A stretch of DNA of 7,392 nt from DATIJJ01 sp039936115 (GTDB taxonomy: Bacteria > Pseudomonadota > Gammaproteobacteria > DSM-16500), in contig JBDTIZ010000083.1 in NCBI GenBank assembly GCA_039936115.1, forward strand, positions 1-7,392. The letters run 5' to 3'. Below, one piece after another: positions 1-4,621 of this stretch. The notes beneath the pieces are model-generated. The model was not told the DNA's origin, did not search any database, and worked only from the letters and a program-made list of their open reading frames with translations. A program made the position numbers and the translations under genes. The stretch's first letter is position 1. Each line of letters opens with the position of its first letter.

Positions 1-9
1 CAAACGCAT

Positions 10-372
10 CTAAATTCCAGCCAGAATGCGGTTTAGATACCTGTTATCCATCAATGCGTTACGTTGTTTTCTGCGTAAGCCACCCTTAAACGTTGTTTCT
101 TTTTTTAAAAGCGACAAGACAAAACGGTGTAAAAGCGCAATGTTTTCGGGCGCGTGTCCCGTGCGAATTCGACTACCATCTTCATTAAATACAACATCAA
201 GACACCAATGCAGAGAATTCTCAATCGAACAATGGTTACGAATTCCTTCTCCCATTCTTTTAGCATCTGCTTTTTGAAACAGGGTAATTAATCCATTGTA
301 TAAGTGTAGCTGGTTTGCTTTTAACAGCTAAAATATAGCCTCCTTCCGCATCTATAATTTGTTTTGCAAACT
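10..372 (-). pseudogene. ISAs1-family transposase, C-terminal remnant (frameshifted)
   Basis: This is the C-terminal third of a DDE transposase. The readable 255-10 part contains the IENSLHW, LDVVFNED, SRIRTGHAPEN and DNRYLNRIL blocks typical of the end of ISAs1-family transposases; the Glu of IEN is the expected last acidic catalytic residue. The same frame continues upstream without a Met, through KANQLHLYNGLITLFQKADAKR, until a stop at 328-330. The preceding family motif, AKQIIDAEGGYILAVK, is found in a shifted frame. One extra A in the A4 run at 319-322 explains the break. Homology fades near 372, where an in-frame stop lies just upstream, so most of the protein (the first two acidic residues included) is missing. 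The usual Trp before the IEN motif appears as Cys, another sign of decay. No complete IS ends could be delimited. The family call is confident; the exact left boundary is not. Confidence 0.8.
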
Positions 373-595
373 TATATTATTCATAGTTATTACGCAAGCG
401 CATGGCACTTTTTGCCAAATTTTTGGTTCTTCGCTAATGGAAAGACAGTAAATGCCCACGGCCAGCGATATCTCACATCTCTGTTTGGTATGCTATTTTT
501 TATAATGGGTTGCGGAAAAAGATGCATTATGGCAGTATCATCGCGCCTGAAAAGTGAGACAACCTGTCCAGAATATATCATCGAGAAATTGTCAT
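373..595. other. Non-coding gap between IS remnant and kinase-like/ankyrin gene
   Basis: No convincing gene is present. Positions about 395-471 are noticeably richer in GC (roughly 45% by hand count) than the flanking genes. They include a small perfect hairpin, TGGCA/TGCCA (403-407 with 413-417), followed two bases later by five T. That hairpin could be a weak plus-strand terminator, but the stem is only 5 bp. Short ORFs overlap on both strands here and neither has a ribosome binding site or recognisable protein features. The right half carries the candidate promoter of the downstream gene. Confidence 0.5.
501..506 (+). promoter_or_regulatory. Candidate -10 box for the kinase-like/ankyrin gene
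   Basis: A perfect TATAAT lies about 90 bp before the chosen ATG at 596, which would give a leader of roughly 80 nt. No good -35 hexamer sits 16-18 bp upstream (that region reads about TCTCTG) and there is no extended -10 TG. An activator could be needed, or the match may be chance in AT-rich DNA. Confidence 0.4.
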
Positions 596-2776
596 ATGAA
601 AAACCGTAATAAAGTAATAAAAAAACATTCAAACTTAGTCATAGGTGATTTGCTCTCTATCACCGCTGGACAGACGCCTAAACATGTCGTTGTTAATGCA
701 AAAAAATCTGATAAGCCGTCAGGAAGTCAACATCGCAAAGAAAAATCCTGGGTTTATAAATCAGATCTTATCAACCCAGTTTATCTAAAACTTGCCCAGC
801 AACTACAATTGGATCTACTCAAAGATGATGAGCGTAGGTCACAATTATATATGGATATTGTATTGGGTTCTTATATTTACTTTATGATGGATTCAGCCTA
901 CAAAGTTCGTATGGTCACAGATGATAAAGAACATGTACTGCTAGGCAAGCTGAGTACTTTGATTCCTAACTTACAAAATTTTGCAGATTTCCTAAATATT
1001 AATGCGTTTCAAAATGTCCAATTTGAAAAAGTAAATGCACTGAATGAATCCATTGCACAATATAATCAGGACGTAACTGAAAAAGTTAAAGTTAGCGAAG
1101 ATATACAGATATATGCAGAATCCAAAAGGGAGTTAATGCATCAGGCAGAGCAAATAACACAAGAAACACAACTTAAATACGGTTGGGCAGATGTTTTTAA
1201 ATTTCTGTCTCATCCAGATTTTCCAGATAAAAAAGCTACGCTAGCCAGTTTTGCCAAAGTATGCGTATTGATACAACGACTTCATATTGCGGATTTACAT
1301 TTCAATAATATCGGGATAGATCAGAATGGTATTGTGCAATTATTCGATGTAGAACATAGCTTGTCCTGTTTGCAAAGTCGAGAAATTTGGAAGTGGAATG
1401 AAGATAGCTACAAACGCTTTGGTTGGCAAAATATGCGTGACATTGCAGCACAGTTTAATTTCACCAATATCGCTATGCAACCTAATATTAGCAGTGTGCC
1501 ATTTGGCACGAGAGCAGATGAACATAATAGTTATTGGACAGAATGCAAAGCCTATCTGGGTAATAATCATCGTTATTTTCAAAGACAAGTGAATCGCACA
1601 TTATTAAAAGAATTACTCTGTCCGGACGAATTCATTGAAAACTTGTGCAGAGTTCATGCCGTAGCAGGGTGTTCGGCGCAGGCGGCTATGATTCGGGATT
1701 GTCTACAGGAAACTAAACCGCTATTGAAAAAACAATTATTCGAAGATCCACAATTCATCCAATATTTAGTCCAGGAAAGCCCGGCCGATATAGAAGAGAT
1801 CGTTGCTGAATTTACTCATGCAGAACGTTATCATCGTCATTATTTTGAGGATAAAGATGAATTACTGGCTAATGATTTTCTGCAAAACATTCGTCTGGCT
1901 TATGTAGAAATGATGACAGAAATTCAAGATAAACAAATTTGGACTTTTATCAAACCTGTGGTGGAACGGCCTGTGCTAACGTCAGAGCAGATAAGTGAAT
2001 TAATCCAAAAGTTGAAGACCAAACAAGATTATTCCACATCACTTAAATTGGCTTATCAATCATTTTTACAAATAATCACACATTCGGATTTTAATCTTGA
2101 TCAACCGCACTGCAAGAAAGTTTTGCAAAATATTGCCAACACACCGAAGTTTTTATACAAGCTGCTATTAGGTGCCTTTTATACTAATAATGATACGGCG
2201 TGTATGATACTTTTATCTCACTATATAGCCGCAAACGGACCTGATGTATTAAATACGGCAGATCAATTTGGTAGAAGTTTGTTGCATCATGCTGCGATTA
2301 CTGTGCGCGTCAATTTGACTAATTTTTTATTGGCTTGCGGTGCGCGTATCGACCTTAAAGTAGGAAATGGCCGACCCGTACTGCTAGACATTATTTCAGC
2401 CGCTGAAAAAAATCCGGCATTAATGATCGTGCCCTTAATGAAATCATCTGAATTAGTAAAGGGTTATAAATTGATATATTTAGGACAAACATTACAGCAA
2501 TGGAATGAACACTATCAAGCTAAAGGCATGGCAATCCACAAAAAAGTAGTTCAGGAAGGATTTCTAAATACATCAATTTTGAAATTCAACACACTAGAAA
2601 AGTTAACGTTTTGGAAAGAACTTAGCAAGTTCAATCGGATTAAGCCACGTTTGAATCAACCTAGCCTCAAGCGTTATGATCAGGAAGTGAGGGAAGAAAG
2701 TCAGCAAGAAAGCGGTGCTAGCATATTGAAAGATTTACTAAAGGCTACAGAGACGCCCCTACCCGGATTTCGTTAA
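596..2776 (+). CDS. Kinase-like (LanM/HipA-type core) ankyrin-repeat protein, candidate effector
   Basis: The protein has 726 residues. Residues 1-50 are basic and polar, with no signal peptide. Residues about 149-191 look like a charged helical or coiled segment. Residues 230-253 hold the strongest motif: HIADLHFNNIGI followed by LFDVEH, giving D233-x-H235-x-x-N238 and D251-x-E253. This matches the catalytic and metal-binding loop pattern of kinase-fold enzymes, most closely LanM-type dehydratase domains (DxHxxN then DLE). Ankyrin-like helices occupy about 520-605; the clearest repeat reads DQFGRSLLHHAA then LLACGARIDLK (from residue 556). The tail has E697, E700, E701 and E705 within the last 30 residues, resembling the glutamate block of some Legionella Dot/Icm substrates. 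I chose ATG 596 because it has GAGA ten bases upstream; a GTG at 554, just after a stop, has no such site and would add 14 residues. The gene is convergent with the next one. A host-directed phosphotransferase effector is an inference; the substrate is unknown, and loss of activity (pseudokinase) is possible. Confidence 0.85.
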   Translation: MKNRNKVIKKHSNLVIGDLLSITAGQTPKHVVVNAKKSDKPSGSQHRKEKSWVYKSDLINPVYLKLAQQLQLDLLKDDERRSQLYMDIVLGSYIYFMMDSAYKVRMVTDDKEHVLLGKLSTLIPNLQNFADFLNINAFQNVQFEKVNALNESIAQYNQDVTEKVKVSEDIQIYAESKRELMHQAEQITQETQLKYGWADVFKFLSHPDFPDKKATLASFAKVCVLIQRLHIADLHFNNIGIDQNGIVQLFDVEHSLSCLQSREIWKWNEDSYKRFGWQNMRDIAAQFNFTNIAMQPNISSVPFGTRADEHNSYWTECKAYLGNNHRYFQRQVNRTLLKELLCPDEFIENLCRVHAVAGCSAQAAMIRDCLQETKPLLKKQLFEDPQFIQYLVQESPADIEEIVAEFTHAERYHRHYFEDKDELLANDFLQNIRLAYVEMMTEIQDKQIWTFIKPVVERPVLTSEQISELIQKLKTKQDYSTSLKLAYQSFLQIITHSDFNLDQPHCKKVLQNIANTPKFLYKLLLGAFYTNNDTACMILLSHYIAANGPDVLNTADQFGRSLLHHAAITVRVNLTNFLLACGARIDLKVGNGRPVLLDIISAAEKNPALMIVPLMKSSELVKGYKLIYLGQTLQQWNEHYQAKGMAIHKKVVQEGFLNTSILKFNTLEKLTFWKELSKFNRIKPRLNQPSLKRYDQEVREESQQESGASILKDLLKATETPLPGFR

Positions 2777-2923
2777 TACGGGATCTTGGCGTGAACAGTT
2801 GAAATTTCTGCTTAATCGATTTAATAATTTTTAAATTTATTTTAGATTTCACCTGGGATAGGCATCCTAAACGCTTACCATTCCTCTAAGTGAGAATTTC
2901 AGGATTTTTAAAGACGCTTTACT
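2777..2923. other. Convergent intergenic gap, no strong terminator
   Basis: This separates two convergent genes. It contains two weak stems: TGGGAT/ATCCTA (2854-2859 with 2864-2869, one G-T pair, 4-nt loop) and TAAAG/CTTTA (2909-2913 with 2917-2921). Neither is followed by a proper T tract on either strand. The middle part, 2818-2848, is almost entirely A and T. Transcripts from the two genes could overlap here if termination is inefficient. Confidence 0.5.
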
Positions 2924-4192
2924 TTATTTGCCAAATTTTTTACTTAGTTTGTCAGGCTCAAGCGTAAATTCCGCTTTAAAATCCTGGGCCAACATATCAA
3001 GTAATTTTTCATTTTTGCAATCAGCTTCAGTGATATATTTTTTATTAACAAAAAATTCTTGATAATAGGGTGCGCGCAAATCTTCAATAACAACTTTCAT
3101 TGCTTCTGAAGGTAGGCTTAAACCCCGGCAAATTTGGTCAGCTATTGTTGCTCTGTATTTTTCTCGTACCGCAAATTCAGTCAAATAATTTTCGCCAAGT
3201 TTTGTTTTGTAATGATCCAATAAGGATTGGGCTGACGTTTTTAAATTAGTGCAATAGATTTCACTGACTTTTGCTAATAGCGGTGTTCGTAATACTCTTT
3301 TATTACGAAATATGCGATCAAAATCACATTGACTATCGGTAACAACCAGCGCAGAATCAATTTGATTAACCACAGCTAATTCTTGATCCAACAAACGGAA
3401 CTTATACAAAGCATCTTTTGCGACTGGGACATTGCCGGAGTTCACTATTTTATCCAGTGTTTTATAATCATAGCCGGCAAAAACTGCTTTTTCTTTATCA
3501 ATCGCTGCACAATAAAAACGATTTCCATAACGAATAAGGCCGAGGTTTTCACAATCAGGTTGCAGATCAAAGTCTCCAAGTAAAAGTGCCGCTACGTCAG
3601 TGCCAAAAGTATTCCCGCTAACTTTATAATCTTTCTTTTCTTCTAAATCTCGCAGCAACTGTTTTTCAATATCGAATTTATATTTACATCTAATTCGATG
3701 CAGATGGGGTTGTGCTTCTGGGCTGATAGCTACCTCCGCGCGCACGCCGGCCATTGGCAAGTAAGGTTCAAATGCTCTGCTCGCAATCATTGGAATACCA
3801 TCTTTGTCGGTAGTAATTCTGCATTTTGCTGCAACTATTCCCAGTCGAATTAAAACTTGCATGGCAAAATATTCAGCTGGCGCGTGGCTTTCACCCAGAA
3901 TGACTTGCATTTCTGTGTTATCGTCTAGCTCCTCATCACCTTCAATATTTTCTTGAACCTCGCTGCGATGAAATAAGAAAAAGGATTTAAAAGTGTCTAA
4001 GGTTTTTGTGGTTTTGTACTTTAGCCCAGTAATTTCTGATTCTTCCTGGCTGGATGAGTCAGATTTGAAACGAGAGTAATCAATTTCAAGACTTTCCTCT
4101 TTATCGGTTGAATAATCATTTTTTAATGGGGGGAAAAGCATGTTGGTTGAGCTTGATTTTTCCTCTAATCTACGTTTTCGAGATTTTGCCAT
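2924..4192 (-). CDS. Kinase-like protein with basic NLS-like N-terminus, candidate effector
   Basis: The 422-residue protein begins at ATG 4192 with GAGGG at 4200-4204, eight bases from the start when measured from GAGG, a good ribosome binding site. Residues 1-12 are strongly basic (KSRKRR). Residues 13-95 are rich in Ser, Glu and Asp and probably disordered. A folded domain starts near 96. ESHAPAEYFAMQVLIRLGI then IPMIASRAFEPYL (101-145) resembles the N-lobe of HipA-like or PI3/4-kinase-like folds. GDFDLQPDCENLGLI (206-220), with D207, D209 and N216, followed by AIDKEKA (D232, E234), looks like a catalytic loop plus metal-binding Asp. The C-terminal ~190 residues are mostly helical and unrecognised; there is no signal peptide or membrane segment. 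The left neighbour is convergent and carries a related D...NxG...DxE signature. Kinase-fold assignment is inference from motif order; I do not recognise a named family. Phosphorylation of a host protein or lipid, or a pseudokinase role, are both possible. Confidence 0.85.
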   Translation of the reverse strand: MAKSRKRRLEEKSSSTNMLFPPLKNDYSTDKEESLEIDYSRFKSDSSSQEESEITGLKYKTTKTLDTFKSFFLFHRSEVQENIEGDEELDDNTEMQVILGESHAPAEYFAMQVLIRLGIVAAKCRITTDKDGIPMIASRAFEPYLPMAGVRAEVAISPEAQPHLHRIRCKYKFDIEKQLLRDLEEKKDYKVSGNTFGTDVAALLLGDFDLQPDCENLGLIRYGNRFYCAAIDKEKAVFAGYDYKTLDKIVNSGNVPVAKDALYKFRLLDQELAVVNQIDSALVVTDSQCDFDRIFRNKRVLRTPLLAKVSEIYCTNLKTSAQSLLDHYKTKLGENYLTEFAVREKYRATIADQICRGLSLPSEAMKVVIEDLRAPYYQEFFVNKKYITEADCKNEKLLDMLAQDFKAEFTLEPDKLSKKFGK

Positions 4193-4199
4193 ATCTACG

Positions 4200-4204
4200 C
4201 CCTC
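4200..4204 (-). promoter_or_regulatory. Ribosome binding site of the 422-residue protein
   Basis: On the minus strand this reads GAGGG, with eight bases between GAGG and the ATG at 4192. It is the best ribosome binding site in the window and fixes the start codon of the 422-residue gene. Confidence 0.7.
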
Positions 4205-4229
4205 GTTAGGTCTTAAGATTTTATATTAC

Positions 4230-4257
4230 TCTATATCTATATTAGCATTTTAGCCAA
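4230..4257 (-). promoter_or_regulatory. Possible promoter of the 422-residue gene
   Basis: On the minus strand TTGGCT (4257-4252) and TATAGA (4235-4230) are separated by 16 bp, each matching four of six consensus positions. An alternative -10, TATAAA at 4225-4220, has no good -35. The DNA is very AT-rich, so this is only a candidate. It overlaps the end of the tiny ORF at 4242-4337. Confidence 0.3.
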
Positions 4258-4337
4258 TCTTTAGCATTTTCATTGAGCGCTGCTTTTCTTAAAGCAGCCG
4301 CACCCATATTGAGTAATGCCTGATCCGCTTGGTTCAT
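4242..4337 (-). CDS. Possible 31-residue ORF or gene remnant
   Basis: A minus-strand ATG at 4337 opens a 31-residue frame starting MNQADQALLNMGAAALRKAA and ending KDWLKC before TAA. The sequence is amphipathic and Ala/Leu-rich, unlike a random reading of AT-rich DNA. The segment ALRKAALNENAK faintly recalls the N-terminal region of proline dehydrogenases, so a truncated remnant is one possibility; I cannot confirm it. There is no clear ribosome binding site. It contains a perfect 8-bp inverted repeat at 4279-4298. It lies directly upstream of the 422-residue gene in the same orientation, 49 bp away, so the two could be co-transcribed. Confidence 0.3.
   Translation of the reverse strand: MNQADQALLNMGAAALRKAALNENAKDWLKC
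4279..4298. repeat. Perfect hairpin-forming inverted repeat
   Basis: GCTGCTTT at 4279-4286 pairs exactly with AAAGCAGC at 4291-4298 across the 4-base loop TCTT. No T tract follows on either strand, so it is not a standard terminator. It may be an RNA structure in a leader of the minus-strand gene. Confidence 0.6.
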
Positions 4338-4367
4338 TGTTTATTCTGTTTTAAAAAGTTGTTTTAA

Positions 4368-4373
4368 GATAAT
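4368..4373 (+). promoter_or_regulatory. Possible -10 box before the small plus-strand ORF
   Basis: GATAAT matches five of six -10 consensus positions and ends 23 bp before the ATG at 4397. The region 16-18 bp upstream has no convincing -35. It is the only promoter-like element placed to serve the 37-residue ORF. Confidence 0.25.
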
Positions 4374-4396
4374 AACGCTTATCAAAAGGTAGTTCT

Positions 4397-4510
4397 ATGA
4401 AAAGATCAGTGACTCGATACCTCAGCCTCGATTATCAGCTATTCCTCCGAATTGCATCAACTGAATGCCATTGTCTTCTACAAGACACCGCTCCATGGCC
4501 TATACAGTAG
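4397..4510 (+). CDS. Possible 37-residue small protein
   Basis: ATG 4397 follows AAAAGG (4384-4389) by seven bases, an ideal ribosome-binding-site spacing and better than that of the large gene downstream. The frame encodes a 37-residue peptide beginning MKRSVTRYLSLDYQLFLRIA, with a basic N-terminus and two Cys close together (ECHCLL), and stops at TAG 4508-4510. No family is recognised. The stop codon lies inside a 21-bp palindrome. Its frame contains the 6-bp hairpin TGTCTT/AAGACA (4472-4477 with 4482-4487). It may be a real small protein, a leader peptide for the gene at 4622, or a chance ORF. Confidence 0.35.
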   Translation: MKRSVTRYLSLDYQLFLRIASTECHCLLQDTAPWPIQ

Positions 4511-4522
4511 TTACTACTGTAT
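4502..4522. promoter_or_regulatory. Perfect 21-bp palindrome, operator-like
   Basis: Arms ATACAGTAGT (4502-4511) and ACTACTGTAT (4513-4522) are exact reverse complements around one central T at 4512. The near-zero spacer disfavours an RNA hairpin and favours a dimeric DNA-binding protein site. It abuts the possible -35 region of the gene at 4622, where binding would probably repress. Confidence 0.55.
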
Positions 4523-4550
4523 TTATGATCCGACCTAAGTTAGGTAAAAT
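4522..4550 (+). promoter_or_regulatory. Candidate promoter of the long TPR/beta-rich gene
   Basis: TAAAAT (4545-4550) matches the -10 consensus at five of six positions. TTTATG (4522-4527) sits 17 bp upstream but is a poor -35 match. It would give a leader of about 65 nt. The overlap with two palindromes supports a regulated promoter. Confidence 0.35.
4533..4545. promoter_or_regulatory. Perfect 13-bp palindrome next to candidate -10
   Basis: Arms ACCTAA (4533-4538) and TTAGGT (4540-4545) flank one G at 4539. Its centre is 27 bp from that of the preceding palindrome, and its last base overlaps the candidate -10 box. The half-site TTAGGT recurs at 4206-4211 upstream of the divergent 422-residue gene, which could mean a shared regulator or chance. 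Confidence 0.4.
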
Positions 4551-4621
4551 ATGCGCAAGAAGAAAACTTCATTTTAATTTTAAAGCTTCCTTTCTCAAAT
4601 AACTTATTATCCGGAACTATC

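Noticed and set aside
554..595. GTG start at 554 for the kinase-like/ankyrin protein
   Set aside because: It follows immediately after a stop codon and has no ribosome binding site; ATG 596 is better supported.
364..632. Overlapping short ORFs of about 80 codons on both strands
   Set aside because: They overlap each other and the promoter and start of the kinase-like/ankyrin gene, lack ribosome binding sites and show no protein features.
1340..1592. Short ORFs on both strands inside the kinase-like/ankyrin gene
   Set aside because: Shadow frames of a long gene with clear domain motifs.
2811..2836. PmrA-like TTAA repeats
   Set aside because: TTAA spacing does not match the expected pattern and the site lies between convergent gene ends, not upstream of a gene.
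2854..2921. Intrinsic terminators between the convergent genes
   Set aside because: Stems of 5-6 bp, one with a wobble pair, and no T tract in the right place on either strand.
3383..3583. 66-codon plus-strand ORF inside the 422-residue gene
   Set aside because: Antisense shadow of a gene with a good ribosome binding site and coherent motifs.
4502..4522. LexA (SOS) box
   Set aside because: LexA sites of the E. coli type read CTG-N10-CAG; here the half-sites are in the opposite order (CAG then CTG).
4551..4577. Tiny ATG-initiated frame (MRKKKTSF) before the large gene
   Set aside because: Only eight codons, no ribosome binding site, and its ATG abuts the candidate -10 box.
4605..4610. TATTAT as a -10 box for the large gene
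   Set aside because: Only 11 bp from the start codon, leaving almost no leader; the upstream TAAAAT is better placed.
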